This document shows positions 24,295 to 34,052 of a stretch of DNA of 64,000 nt, one piece after another; positions within the stretch are counted from its first letter, which is position 1, and each line of letters begins with the position of its first letter. Where the stretch lies: the NCBI RefSeq assembly GCF_009729545.1, contig NZ_WFIY01000004.1, positions 1 to 64,000 on the forward strand, given 5' to 3'. Both the position numbers and the translations under genes were made by a program. This DNA is from Acidianus infernus (GTDB lineage: Archaea > Thermoproteota > Thermoprotei_A > Sulfolobales > Sulfolobaceae). The notes below the pieces were generated by a model. The model was not told the DNA's origin, searched no databases, and saw only the letters and a list, made by a program, of their open reading frames with translations.

Positions 24295-24835
24295 TTCACT
24301 AACTGTAGGAGGTAACACTTCAATAGGTTCAGTTGACATCAGCTTTAACGAACTGGGCATTCCAGGGTCTTCAATAAAAGGGGCCATGAGGACTGCAATA
24401 AGTAAGGCAATTGAGGAAGGGGAAGTGAGTGGCTATAGTTCGTGCGGAGAAATTGAGCCTTCAAAGATGAGGGATTGCGACGTTTGCAGGGTATTCGGAT
24501 ATCCAAACCACGAAGGAATTGTTAACGTTCACGGAGTTAAAATTGCCCCTCATGCAGTGTTAACTAGAGTTAAAATAGACGATGCAACCTTAAAGGCAAT
24601 GGATAAATCCCTCTTTAAGCAGGAGGTTATAAAACCAAACACGGAGTTCGAATTCATAGTAGAAGTGAAAGACAACGCTTCGTGCAGGGAGATAAAACTA
24701 GTTCTCCTCTCATTGTTTTACCTAAGGCTTTGGAGGTTGGGTAGAGGAGGAATGATTGATTTGAAGGTTGAAGAATTTCCCCAAGGCTGTGATTTCTCAG
24801 ACTTGGAAAGTTTAAAGAGGTGGTTGTGGGAATGA
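24251..24835 (+). CDS. Cas7-like subunit of type III-D (short)
   Basis: A 194-residue RAMP protein with LNSLTVGGNTSIGSVDISFN, GIPGSSIKGAMRTAI, the cysteine loop CDVCRVFGYPN and a late LGRGGMIDLKV glycine turn. It is the shortest paralogue in the operon. The start is probably ATG 24263 (MIIRVKAK), giving overlap of about 30 bp with cas10. It ends in ATGA overlapping the next gene. Confidence 0.85.
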   Translation: MRRKMIIRVKAKTLNSLTVGGNTSIGSVDISFNELGIPGSSIKGAMRTAISKAIEEGEVSGYSSCGEIEPSKMRDCDVCRVFGYPNHEGIVNVHGVKIAPHAVLTRVKIDDATLKAMDKSLFKQEVIKPNTEFEFIVEVKDNASCREIKLVLLSLFYLRLWRLGRGGMIDLKVEEFPQGCDFSDLESLKRWLWE

Positions 24836-25743
24836 TGAAGGTAATAAAATTGAAAATAAAGGAGCCTATAGCGTTCTCTTCTAGGAGAATAAAAAGCTAC
24901 TATTTCTCATCAGCAGATTATTTACCTGCACAGACTATTAGAGGTGCAATAATTGCATCAAAAGGAGATTACTCTCTCTTAGATAGTTACTATACTTCCC
25001 CAGCATACCCAGTGGTTGGCGAGAAGCCTTCAGTTCCTTCTCATGCGTTCTCCCCTGCAAAAAGCAGGAAGTGTAAGAAATACGAGGAGGAAAAAGGAAT
25101 CTTAGAAAGGTTAAAGAAAGAGGGAGAGAAGCTCTTAAAGGAATATCCCTACCCAGTGGAGGCAAAGCCTAAGGTAGGTGATTTAATATATCTAACAAGT
25201 GAGGACGAGAAGCGTAATTATTATGAGAAAGTTGAAGTGCCCTCAATAATTACTCAACACGTAGCAATCTCAAAGAAGACCGGGTCAAACGAAGGGGGAA
25301 TGCTTTACGCTTACGAATACAAATTACTTGACAAGGTTTGGTTTTTAGCCTCAGACGATCTAAAGCTGAAGGATTTGAAGATAGGAAAAGGTAGGAATAG
25401 GGGTTTCGGCAGTGCTGAGGTCGAGAGCGTGAAAGAAATAGACCTAGAAGAACCTAAGGATGGTGACGTAGTTTACTGCCTTTCCCAATGCTTGCCTTCC
25501 TTCGAGAAGAAATTTTTTGACTACGATTTCATTATAGGAAAGACAGAACTTTATTTAGGCTGGTTTACTAGGAGCTTTGACGGAAAAATAATCACTGGTC
25601 AAAAGCCCGTAATTAAGGTAATGTCTCCAGGAAGCTTAGTGAGGTTAAATAAAATTTACGACCTCGACTATTTAAAGCCTGCAGGTTTGAATTTCATGAT
25701 TAAGGTTTCGGACTTAGGAGAATTGATTAAGAAGGTGATGTAA
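24832..25743 (+). CDS. csx10: Csx10/Cas5-like RAMP subunit of type III-D
   Basis: A 303-residue protein starting MMKVIKLKIKEPIAFSSRRI, with the Csx10-type layout: YLPAQTIRGAIIASKG (first RAMP turn), a mid-domain charged insertion (about 75-110), and GKGRNRGFGSAEVE, the glycine-rich loop, followed by a second ferredoxin-like half. Csx10 is the marker of subtype III-D and binds the 5' handle of the crRNA, like Cas5/Csm4. The start at 24832 was chosen because it overlaps the upstream stop as ATGA; earlier GTG codons in frame are less likely. Confidence 0.8.
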   Translation: MMKVIKLKIKEPIAFSSRRIKSYYFSSADYLPAQTIRGAIIASKGDYSLLDSYYTSPAYPVVGEKPSVPSHAFSPAKSRKCKKYEEEKGILERLKKEGEKLLKEYPYPVEAKPKVGDLIYLTSEDEKRNYYEKVEVPSIITQHVAISKKTGSNEGGMLYAYEYKLLDKVWFLASDDLKLKDLKIGKGRNRGFGSAEVESVKEIDLEEPKDGDVVYCLSQCLPSFEKKFFDYDFIIGKTELYLGWFTRSFDGKIITGQKPVIKVMSPGSLVRLNKIYDLDYLKPAGLNFMIKVSDLGELIKKVM

Positions 25744-26514
25744 ATGGTTTCATATCTATTCAGGCTGTATTTCAAGCCTGTCTCGCCACTTTTAATAGGA
25801 GGAATAAGGGAAGGGGTAGAGACGTACTTCCTAGAAGAGAGAGGAGAGAAAATAATACCATTCAGCTCGTGGAAAGGAGCCTTTAAGAGGGTTAGCGAGT
25901 TAGTTGCAAAGTCTTATAACGATCCAATCTTGAAATCTCATATTGACGACGGGCACGAGAATCCACCTAGCGATGAGGCTGAGAAAATTGCAGAAAAAGT
26001 TTGCGAGAAATCTTGTAAAGGGAGCGAATTGAAGAAGACCGAATACGGTTTCCTTTTCTCCGCAGGAGGAAGTTACAATAAGAAAGAAGTCGTCGACCTT
26101 ATTTCCAAGTTTTTAGCTTATAAACAATGTCCAATAGAGGGAATTTACGGTTCTGAGCTATTTGCAGGAAAGGTAGTTTTCTCCGATTCGTTGATTTCTT
26201 CCTCAACGCTTATCGAATTAACTAGGACTACCATAGATAGGAAAACTTGGACTGTGAAGGAAAGGCACCTTTATACAGAGGAACTACTTTTCCCTGACAA
26301 GATCGAGGTTAAAGTGCTACTAAGAAATCCTAATGACAAGGAGATAAAGCTGTGGAAGGAAACCTTGGACTTCATTGAGAAACTCGGTTTGCAGATTGGT
26401 AACGGAAAAAGCAAAGGACAGGGATTATTGAACCTAGATGTAAAAGAAAGCACGTTTAGAAAGGTTGACGGGACGAAAATAAGCCCAGAAGAGAATATAG
26501 AGAAATTTAGATAG
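25744..26514 (+). CDS. Cas7-like (Csm5-like end-cap) subunit of type III-D
   Basis: A 256-residue RAMP protein: KPVSPLLIGGIREGVETYFL, IIPFSSWKGAFKRV, a cysteine-bearing insertion (VCEKSCKGSELK) and the glycine-rich LQIGNGKSKGQGLLNL. As the last gene of the operon, starting directly after csx10's stop, it may cap the 3' end of the filament as Csm5 does; this is inference from position. The end of the gene is 11 bp before the GTGTCCAACTAT motif at 26526, which marks the edge of the intact operon. Confidence 0.82.
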   Translation: MVSYLFRLYFKPVSPLLIGGIREGVETYFLEERGEKIIPFSSWKGAFKRVSELVAKSYNDPILKSHIDDGHENPPSDEAEKIAEKVCEKSCKGSELKKTEYGFLFSAGGSYNKKEVVDLISKFLAYKQCPIEGIYGSELFAGKVVFSDSLISSSTLIELTRTTIDRKTWTVKERHLYTEELLFPDKIEVKVLLRNPNDKEIKLWKETLDFIEKLGLQIGNGKSKGQGLLNLDVKESTFRKVDGTKISPEENIEKFR

Positions 26515-26525
26515 TTCTCAAGATT

Positions 26526-26537
26526 GTGTCCAACTAT
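26526..26537. repeat. Terminal inverted-repeat-like motif GTGTCCAACTAT
   Basis: An exact reverse complement of 17997-18008. It directly follows the type III-D operon and precedes the truncated cas3' relic, suggesting an element insertion or recombination point. Confidence 0.45.
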
Positions 26538-26604
26538 TTTAGTAGGGTGGTGGTAATATAAGGAGCAAATACAAGCTCTAAGCTAGAACGTCTCTTATGT
26601 TTTT

Positions 26605-26870
26605 TCATTTAGTAGTAAGCGTGATAGGGTGGACAAGGTAATTCTGCCTTTCCCATGTACCTTACTCCCGTAATTTCCTTAATTGTTGTTCTATGAGAGA
26701 TCTAAGGGGATAAGATATACTATCTTAAAAACCCTCCCTAACTTCTTTAAACGCCATAGAAATTGCTGTTTTACCGTAGCCTATTGGTGCTGAAATAAAA
26801 TAATTATCTTGTTGATTTTATCACGTAATCTAGGAATGGCCTTTCCTCAAGTTTTTCTTCACTTCGTTAT
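26605..26870 (-). pseudogene. cas3': Truncated, frameshifted type I-A cas3' helicase
   Basis: Minus-strand pieces in different frames read in order ERPFLDYVIKS, DNYFISAPIGYGKTAISMAF, IVYLIPLRSLIEQQLRKL, RYMGKAE and YLVHPITLTTK. The Walker A APIGYGKT and the following PLRSLIEQQ and P-I-T-L-T-T segments match the N-terminal helicase motifs of Cas3', which unwinds DNA for type I-A interference. At least three indels are present and everything after motif Ib is gone, ending near the GTGTCCAACTAT motif at 26526. It is a relic of a lost type I-A module. Confidence 0.72.
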
Positions 26871-26959
26871 CCAATTCAGGTACCCCACCTTATTGTTAGC
26901 CTCATGAATCTCCCTTATGGCCATGTTTAAGAACTCAAAATTGTCAGAAGCTAAAAACA

Positions 26960-28145
26960 TGTAAAAGATATTTTAAAGCATTAGCAATAGCTCATGCAAA
27001 TTTCTCCATTCTCTTTCCATAAATACGTAACGTTTTGTTCAAAACCTACATGAGCTAATAGATTTCTCTTATCAGCTTGGCAAATAGATTTTGGAGAAAT
27101 TTTAGAACATCTAATGACAGCAAGAAGTTGAGGTTTATTACTAATTGAAGTTTTTCTATGATATCAATTTCGTTCTCAACTAGCTTTGATATTAGTTTCT
27201 GATGTAGAGAATATTTTTGCTAGATTTTTGATATCGCTAATTTTAACACAAGAACTGTCTGGTATGTTACCAATTATTTTTCTATGATGGATAATAATGA
27301 ATGCAAATAGCTTAATTCTATAGGCATTGTATCTTTATAGACAGGTTTATTACTAGTATCGAACTTAATTCCGAAATTATTATAATCCAAAATTTTTATC
27401 TTTTCTTCAACACTCTTTATACATTGTTCGATTTTTCTTCTAGAAAGTATTACAAATGGAAATATGCCAGAAAATAAGGCATTAGCATTAGAGTAAATTA
27501 AATCAGAGTTACAGTTATTTATTCTCTTTAAAACTTTATTTGTGATATTATTCTTATTTTCATTAGATAGAAAAGGCATTAGAACTGAGAGTAAGACTTG
27601 TCTAACGCACAGTCTCTCTGAATATACCTTGGCAATGTTATATGGACCGGAGTACCCTTTAATTACGGGCTCGGAGTCGAAAATTTCTAGATCTATGGAA
27701 TCTCTTCCTAGTAAGTATAAGTTGCCAATCTTATAGCATCTGTCGCAAGTAAAGGCATATAATTTATCCCATGAGTAATGTCAATATCTATCTCATCTGG
27801 CTTCTCATTTTCAAGAATCTTAAGAGTATTATAATAGATAAAGTTAAAGTAAAGTGTTTTTCCATCAGGCTGAGTAAATTTATCTCCATAAATATTGGGG
27901 ACTACTATAACACTCTCATTATTTAATTGTAAACTACTTTTAACGAGGTTTGAAACGTAATTTGAACACTTAACGTAGTCATTATAATTTGGGTCAGTGC
28001 ATAAGCTAAGTCAAGCATATACTCTATATTAAGTGCTTCTTTAATTGCCTTAAAACTAGCTTTATATGTGTATTTTTTCCATCTATTGTATATGTTACTT
28101 CGTCATAGTTTCTAGGATTTCCTATTGGAGCAAAAGTATCTTCAT
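26960..28145 (-). pseudogene. csx1: Decayed csx1-like CARF-HEPN ribonuclease gene
   Basis: Pieces in successive minus-strand frames give a recognisable Csx1: MKILL then APIGNPRNYDEVTYTIDGK, NIEYMLDLAYAL, SVIVVPNIYGDKFTQPDGK, IDIDITHGINYMPLLATDAI (the CARF DxTHG signature), a helical linker, and finally ADKRNLLAHVGFEQNVTYLW with the HEPN RxxxxH motif. Intact Csx1 is activated by cyclic oligoadenylate from Cas10 and degrades RNA. I count at least six single-base indels, some at homopolymers, so this copy is dead. Its total length (about 395 codons) fits an originally full-length gene. Confidence 0.78.
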
Positions 28146-28763
28146 AAAAATTAAATCAGGATTAGTAGCGTCAGATTATATCTCGGCAAACAAGTTAAGA
28201 GGAGGAGATAAGGGATTTATTAATGTAGTCAGAAAGTTTGATGAAATGTTCATGAGAAATATTAATAATTTCTATTAGTTATAATTAAGTATTTAAAGAG
28301 ATTTTTAACTAGTATATTTACGAGCTAATTGAAATGTCCTTGAAATAGAATAGTCTTCCTTACTAATCTGTGTTTATTTTAGATTTAAATCTATGATACT
28401 CATAATCTTTAGTAATAAATTCGATTATATTGAATGATGATTAATCTTCAAATAATTCTATATTATTAGTTTTTAAGAAATAAGTCAGTATAAGAGTTAT
28501 TTGTTTTAAAATAATTTTCAATAAGATATTTTATATTATATTTTAAGTATATATTAACTATATTGAGAAATACTAGGTATACTCTATTTCTTAGATTATA
28601 ATAATCATTCAATATCAAAGATTTAACATTACTATTCATAGAAAGTAATGATAGTCCCATAAACAAAAACAAAGATTAAATTTACTCAAATATGTATAAA
28701 ATAGATGATACAGGAATTAATTTTTTATACAATTTAAGCATATAGTAATACGGGGTTTTAAAA
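28146..28763. other. AT-rich stretch without convincing gene
   Basis: A plus-strand open tail (ASDYISANKLRGGDKGFINV… to 28278) and a minus-strand AT-rich frame at 28466-28672 exist but neither has family features. The region before 28764 contains the likely promoter of the ABC operon (TTTTTTATACAATTTAAGC, about 28720-28740). Confidence 0.4.
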
Positions 28764-30104
28764 GTGAATAGAAAATTAAGGAAAGCCTTAGGTAAAACAG
28801 CTTTAATCGCCATAATTGTCATATTGGTAATAGCAGTAGTGGGAGGGATAGAATACTATTTGGCAACATACCATCCCACCACTAAAGTAACAATAAATTA
28901 TTATGATGACCTTGCCCCTTCAGAGGCTAAGGCATTTGATGATTATATAATACCGCAATTTGAAAAACTCTATCCTAATATTACTGTTCATTTAACAGTA
29001 GAAAGTGCTCCAGATATAGTGAGTACAATAGAAGCTTTAGAAAAAGGAAATGATGTAGGGGCTACTGTAATAGCTGAGGATAACATGATTATAGGCGAGC
29101 TGTTATGTGCTGGAGATCTCATGAATTTAACTCCTTATGAATCTATTATCTCACCTCCTAGTATGATACCTTCAATGGTCAATTTGATGCATTATGAGCA
29201 ATCAGTGTATCACGGTATCTATTTCATTCCATTTAGGGGAAACATACCATTAGTCTGGTATAATAAAACAGTATTTAATGAACTTCATCTAACACCACCA
29301 CAAAATTGGACTCAATTACTGCAAGATGCTAAAATAATATATCAGAAAACTGGAGTGAAGCCAATAATGTTCCAAGGTCACGGTGGAGCTAGTACTGCAA
29401 CTGAATTATACCAGTGGATGGTTCAAGCTGGAGGAAACCCATTCGTTTTTAATGATTCTGGAGACATAGAGGCATTTACGTTCTTGGATGAACTCTCTTC
29501 CTATATGAACCCAGCATATATTCATGGATATTGGGGTAGCTATAAGGGTTTAGCAGATGGCGAATACTATATCCTAGACTATCAATGGCCATACATATAC
29601 GCTACAATGAAATCTGAGGGAATAAATGTTACAAATATAGGATTCTATCCTGGTCCAGCAGGACCAGTAAACAATGATCATTTAGTAGGTGGAGATGTTT
29701 TAGCTATACCAAAGGGTGCCACTCATTTGCATGATTTACTGATATTTATAAAGTTCCTATTGTCAACTCAAGTACAGAGGGATATAATAACAATACTTGG
29801 AGAGCCAGCAGTCAATGCTAAAGCGTACCAGAACTTACCATCTAACATTTCAGCTCTATTCAAGGCTGAAGAAGAGGCATTCCAATCCGCATTCTTTAGA
29901 GAGCCCGTACCTTGGATAAGCTATTGGAATACTGTAGCTGATAAAGTATTTGATCAAATAGTAGTAGATCATGCTCCAATTTCTGAAATACATTCAATAT
30001 TAAATGAAGCTAATGCAGAAATGTACACTTACTTAAAGACAACTTACAACTCTACAGTAGCTAATGAATATGAGCAAGGAGTATTCGCACCACTCTATGG
30101 GTGA
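28764..30104 (+). CDS. Sugar ABC transporter, membrane-anchored solute-binding protein
   Basis: A 446-residue family-1 (CUT1) solute-binding protein. Residues about 12-32 (TALIAIIVILVIAVVGGIEY) are a single hydrophobic anchor preceded by a basic KLRKALGK, like the PibD-processed signal peptides of Sulfolobus sugar-binding proteins. The mature part has the expected pattern: NYYDDLAPSEAKAFDDYIIP, PFRGNIPLVWYNKTVF, GVKPIMFQGHGG, GGDVLAIPKGA. It captures a sugar outside the cell for the two permeases encoded next. The stop overlaps the next start by 4 bp. The sugar cannot be told; glucose, trehalose or maltodextrin are options. Confidence 0.9.
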   Translation: MNRKLRKALGKTALIAIIVILVIAVVGGIEYYLATYHPTTKVTINYYDDLAPSEAKAFDDYIIPQFEKLYPNITVHLTVESAPDIVSTIEALEKGNDVGATVIAEDNMIIGELLCAGDLMNLTPYESIISPPSMIPSMVNLMHYEQSVYHGIYFIPFRGNIPLVWYNKTVFNELHLTPPQNWTQLLQDAKIIYQKTGVKPIMFQGHGGASTATELYQWMVQAGGNPFVFNDSGDIEAFTFLDELSSYMNPAYIHGYWGSYKGLADGEYYILDYQWPYIYATMKSEGINVTNIGFYPGPAGPVNNDHLVGGDVLAIPKGATHLHDLLIFIKFLLSTQVQRDIITILGEPAVNAKAYQNLPSNISALFKAEEEAFQSAFFREPVPWISYWNTVADKVFDQIVVDHAPISEIHSILNEANAEMYTYLKTTYNSTVANEYEQGVFAPLYG

Positions 30105-30928
30105 GTAAATTGAATCAAAATTTAAGGTACCTATTTTTTACTATTCCAGCTATTATTTATATTGGAGTTTTCGCGTTTTATCCTTCATTTGATGCTATTT
30201 ATTTAAGTTTTTTAAATAATGCTGGTCATTTTACACTTAATAATTATAAAGAGTTATTTTATTTTAATATTTATGGAACTATATTAAATACTATAATAGT
30301 CACAGTAGGTGCTCTATTAATACAACTATTTTTAGGTTTAGGTATAGCCTCAATTTTGACTAGAGAATTTAGAGGAAAGAAAGCATTCTCCACTTTAGCT
30401 ATAATACCTATGGGAGTCGCTACCATTGTAGCCGCAATTACTTTCTCCTTTATCTTTCAAACCACTGGAGGCTATGCCAACTCTTTCTTACATTTCCTTC
30501 ATTTACCAACTGTTAACTGGTATGCTAATACCTGGATTTCTCTTCTTGTAGTAATGATATCAGATAGTTGGAAAAACACTCCAATAGTCACTTTGATATT
30601 ACTTTCTGGAATGATGTCGATACCAAAAGACCTTTACTACGCTGCGGCTTTAGATGGAGCAGGCCCAATAAGAAGGTTTATTCATATTACTTTGCCTAAC
30701 TTAAAGAGTTTTATAGCAATAGCCTTAATAATAAGAGGTGTTAGCGAATTTAACATATTTGCGTTACCTTTAGTCTTAATAGGATATCATCCTCCACTAC
30801 TTACAACGTTAGCTTACGAGCTATATTCGACTACAACAATTTACTTGTCAGCCGCAGCTGCAGTAATTCTATTAGCTTTCATTTCAGTTCTTATATTCGT
30901 TAATATAAAAATAGGTGGTAGGAGATGA
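30101..30928 (+). CDS. Sugar ABC transporter permease 1 (MalF/UgpA-like)
   Basis: A 275-residue inner-membrane permease with six hydrophobic segments and the EAA loop YYAAALDGAGPIRRFIHITLP (about 190-210), which docks on the ATPase. Start GTG 30101 overlaps the binding-protein stop (GTGA). The N-terminal segment YLFFTIPAIIYIGVFAFYPS is the first transmembrane helix. The gene order SBP-permease-permease-ATPase is standard for CUT1 importers. Confidence 0.9.
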   Translation: MSKLNQNLRYLFFTIPAIIYIGVFAFYPSFDAIYLSFLNNAGHFTLNNYKELFYFNIYGTILNTIIVTVGALLIQLFLGLGIASILTREFRGKKAFSTLAIIPMGVATIVAAITFSFIFQTTGGYANSFLHFLHLPTVNWYANTWISLLVVMISDSWKNTPIVTLILLSGMMSIPKDLYYAAALDGAGPIRRFIHITLPNLKSFIAIALIIRGVSEFNIFALPLVLIGYHPPLLTTLAYELYSTTTIYLSAAAAVILLAFISVLIFVNIKIGGRR

Positions 30929-31725
30929 AATTTGGATATATAGCTGTCATAATATTTTCAATATATTTCCTCTTACCGCTCTACATTCTAGTAATGATAG
31001 CCTTCAGCCCTGCAAAATATACTATAGGCTCTCTTTATCCTCCACTCACATTTAAGGCATTTACATTGAACAACTTAATATACGCATTCACTCAATATGA
31101 CTTTCTACACCCGTTTATCAAGAGCCTTTCAGTAGCTACGCTAGTAGGAATAATGGGATTAGCGTTAGGTATACCTGCAGGATATGGGTTAAGCAGATTA
31201 CCAGGAAGGATAGCTTATCCCATCCTAGTTCTCCTGTTGATTACTAACATGATTCCAGGAATAGTTGTAGCCATACCTATTAGTGCTGAATTTATAAGAC
31301 TTCATCTGTTTGATACTATTCCGGGGCTAGCCTTAGTACAGGAGTTAATAACATTACCTTTAGCTACTTTCATAATACAGGGTACTTTTTCTGCTATCCC
31401 AAGAGAAATTGAATATCAAGCTAGAATAGATGGCGCTTCTACACTATCTTATTTCAAAAATGTTTTGATACCTTCAGCATTGCCAGGAATAGTGTCTGCA
31501 TTCCTTATTTCCTGGATGTTCTCTTGGGATGAGTTTACTTATGCAGTCATCATTTCTCCAATACATCCTACTTTACCAGTAGAGATTTACTTGAATATTA
31601 CAAGAGGAAATGAATTAGCAGCAGTAGCTTTTTCTCTTGTATTCACAATACCCGTAATTATCCTCACACTTTTCTTGCAAAAATATCTAAAAGGTGAATA
31701 CTTAGCAGGAGGTGTAAAAGCATGA
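30925..31725 (+). CDS. Sugar ABC transporter permease 2 (MalG/UgpE-like)
   Basis: A 266-residue permease with six transmembrane helices; the EAA loop reads EYQARIDGASTLSYFKNVLI (about residues 165-186). ATG 30925 overlaps the upstream stop as ATGA, and its own end overlaps the ATPase start in the same way. It pairs with permease 1 to form the channel. Nothing unusual is seen. Confidence 0.9.
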   Translation: MKFGYIAVIIFSIYFLLPLYILVMIAFSPAKYTIGSLYPPLTFKAFTLNNLIYAFTQYDFLHPFIKSLSVATLVGIMGLALGIPAGYGLSRLPGRIAYPILVLLLITNMIPGIVVAIPISAEFIRLHLFDTIPGLALVQELITLPLATFIIQGTFSAIPREIEYQARIDGASTLSYFKNVLIPSALPGIVSAFLISWMFSWDEFTYAVIISPIHPTLPVEIYLNITRGNELAAVAFSLVFTIPVIILTLFLQKYLKGEYLAGGVKA

Positions 31726-32693
31726 TTCAGCTTCAAGAATTAACAAAAAGGTATGGGAATAAGGTAATATTAGATGGAGTAACAGAGACAATAGAAACCG
31801 GGGAGTTTTTTGTCATTTTAGGACCAAGTGGAGCAGGAAAAAGTACTTTACTTAAAATCCTTGCAGGAATAGAAAAATTAGATAAAGGTAAAATAATAGT
31901 TGATGGAAAAGATATCACTAATCTACCACCGGAAAAAAGAAATGTAGCAATGGTATTCCAGAACTACGCTCTTTATCCAAACATGACTGTTTATGATAAT
32001 ATAGCCTTTCCATTAAAAATGAAGAGAATGACAAAAGATGAAATACAGAAGAGAGTAGAAAGAGTAGCAAAATTACTGGGGATCACTGATATCTTAAAAA
32101 TGAACGTAACTAAGATAAGTGGTGGGCAACAACAAAGGGTGGCATTAGCTAGGGCTATAGTGAGAGAACCGTCCTTTTACCTGCTTGATGAACCATTGTC
32201 AAACCTTGACGCTAGGGTTAGGTTTGTAGCCAGAGGAGAATTAAAAAGAATCCAGAAGGAACTTAATGGTACGTTTATTTATGTTACTCATGACCAAAAA
32301 GAAGCAATGAGCTTGGCTGACAGAATAGCTGTTCTTCATAATGGAAAATTTGAACAAGTTGGGACTCCTACTGAACTTTACGAATATCCTAAGACAAAAT
32401 GGGTTGGAGAATTCATAGGAGACTATCCAATGAATTTCTTACCGGGAAAGGTAATTGGAGAGGATAATATAGAAATAGGCTTCAGACCAGAGTGGACAAA
32501 AATAGGTGGGGATCTAAAAGGTATTGTAGAGTCGGTGGAAGTCCTAGGAGAGACGACTTATCTTTCCTGCAAAGTCGACGAGTATAAAGTAATTATAGAA
32601 TCAAAGGAAATGTACGATATTGGAGATGAAGTTACGTTTAGTATAGTGAAATTCAGAAGATTCAAGGATGGTTTTCTCATTGATAAAGAATAA
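31722..32693 (+). CDS. Sugar ABC transporter ATPase (MalK/GlcV-like)
   Basis: A 323-residue ATPase. Walker A GPSGAGKST is at about 34-42, Q-loop VFQNYALYP, signature KISGGQQQRVALARAI, Walker B FYLLDEPLSNLDA and H-loop YVTHDQKEA; the C-terminal third (after 235) forms the OB/TOBE regulatory domain of the CUT1 type. It energises uptake by the two permeases before it. It closes the operon; a decayed cas6 follows about 70 bp downstream. Confidence 0.93.
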   Translation: MIQLQELTKRYGNKVILDGVTETIETGEFFVILGPSGAGKSTLLKILAGIEKLDKGKIIVDGKDITNLPPEKRNVAMVFQNYALYPNMTVYDNIAFPLKMKRMTKDEIQKRVERVAKLLGITDILKMNVTKISGGQQQRVALARAIVREPSFYLLDEPLSNLDARVRFVARGELKRIQKELNGTFIYVTHDQKEAMSLADRIAVLHNGKFEQVGTPTELYEYPKTKWVGEFIGDYPMNFLPGKVIGEDNIEIGFRPEWTKIGGDLKGIVESVEVLGETTYLSCKVDEYKVIIESKEMYDIGDEVTFSIVKFRRFKDGFLIDKE

Positions 32694-32760
32694 AGTTTTT
32701 TATTATATGTCGAAAAGGAAATTATGATTTATAATTTTAACTTTACATTGAGAGTTAAAA

Positions 32761-33509
32761 ATGAAGTTAATAATACAGCCTTTTAGTTCTAAAATTTCAA
32801 GAATTGCCATATCTAACGTTTCACAATACTACGTAAAAATGCTGATTTGCCCGGAATAAAGCCCTTTAGGATTACTGCGATAAAAGATTCTAAGCCTTTA
32901 TTCTCTACTGGTAAAAAATTTCTTAAATTGATTCCAGATAAAAATTATTCATTTACTTTAACTTCTATTTCTGAAGAATTATTTAATGAAGTAGTCAATA
33001 CCCCTTCTTTAAGATTTAAAATCTATTCTACAGAAGCAGAGATTGAACTTAAGAATGTTGAAATTATAAATCAAAACGATATTATTTTAGAAGATTCAGA
33101 TCTTATTATATACAGTTTTTAACACCGACGTTATTGCAGCCTCCAAGGCCTTCATTTAAAAGGAAATCGTTATGTTCTTTTTCCTTACTCACCTTTTATT
33201 CTTTCCTCTTTGGCTACTCATTGGAATAATTTCTCTGACATTAAAATCTCAGGTATTAGTGGATTAAAATCCCTTTACTATTTTAGGGAAGTATCATATA
33301 ATTTAATGCCTATTACTGTTCCATACGATAAAGGCAAAGTGAGAGGATTCATAGGCTGGGCTAAATTTGCCTTAGATGCTAGAAGAAATTCTAAACTTAG
33401 AGAAAATATAAGAAGACTCTTAGCTTACGGTAACTATTTTGGTGTAGGGAAATCTAGAGCCATAGGTTTTGGAGAAATAAGGGCATTTCCTAGGAATCAG
33501 AATGTTTAA
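32761..33509 (+). pseudogene. cas6: Decayed second cas6
   Basis: Pieces in changing frames reconstruct a classical Sulfolobus-type Cas6: MKLIIQPFSSKISRIAISNV; then PGIKPFRITAIKDSKPLFST (after loss of one A in an A-run near 32838); LTPTLLQPPRPSFKRK in a third frame around 33123-33170; then NRYVLFPYSPFILSSLATHW and the C-terminal LLAYGNYFGVGKSRAIGFGE with the glycine-rich loop. At least three indels and one in-frame stop (TAA 33120-33122) kill it. It is of a different sub-family from the intact cas6 at 12179 and probably belonged to the lost type I-A module. Confidence 0.8.
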
Positions 33510-33597
33510 GTTATAAATAAAAGAAATATCCTATTTTATTTAATGAAGAAATATTTTGGAAATATGTTCCGTACTACTTGCCATATCGATATTTAAA

Positions 33598-34016
33598 TTA
33601 TCGTATAGAAATATATATTAGTCCTTTTATATTCAACTTAGAGCAAAATGGTACTATTAGAAACATTGAGACAAATAACTTCCAGCCTTTTACGTTATGT
33701 ATTTCGTCAAAAATTAAATAATTTACGTCATTATCGTAAACTTCGTAGATAGCTTGCTCAATGTTCCTTAAATCGTTGCTACTGATTCCAAAAAGACTTT
33801 CATCATCAAAGTTAAGGTAGACAAACTTTACTTTCAATTCCTTCATTAATATTAATGATAAGGTAGATTTTCCAGACCTTCTGATTTCTAATATCGCTAA
33901 TACGTTAGAAATCTATCAATATCTTTCAAGTCCCTTTTTACGTAATTTTGTGAAAGCTTTTCCTCTATTAGGTCTTTTTGATCAGCTACCAATCTCTTAG
34001 CTTCTTCTGTGTTCAT
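33598..34016 (-). pseudogene. Truncated AAA ATPase (DUF4143/AAA_14-like)
   Basis: From ATG 34016 the minus strand reads MNTEEAKRLVADQKDLIEEK, then after a shift AILEIRRSGKSTLSLILM (Walker A) and MKELKVKFVYLNFDDESLFG…NYLIFDEIHNVKGW (Walker B with the typical DEI-x-x-V-x-GW). This is the N-terminal half of an archaeal AAA_14-type ATPase; the C-terminal domain is missing and at least two frameshifts exist. Confidence 0.65.
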
Positions 34017-34052
34017 TTTATGGAGTATATATTCCACCAATCTTACGAAACG

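Noticed and set aside
28066..28278. Plus-strand 70-codon frame
   Set aside because: Its first half is antisense to the csx1 relic; the last 40 codons show no family signature.
28466..28672. Minus-strand 68-codon AT-rich frame
   Set aside because: Composition is that of non-coding AT-rich DNA (Asn/Leu/Tyr-rich), no promoter or motif.
18023..33509. All frameshifts as sequencing errors
   Set aside because: Long genes nearby (Cas10, ABC operon, kinase, Mo-enzyme) are intact, so a general indel problem is unlikely; the single indel in cas1 remains open.
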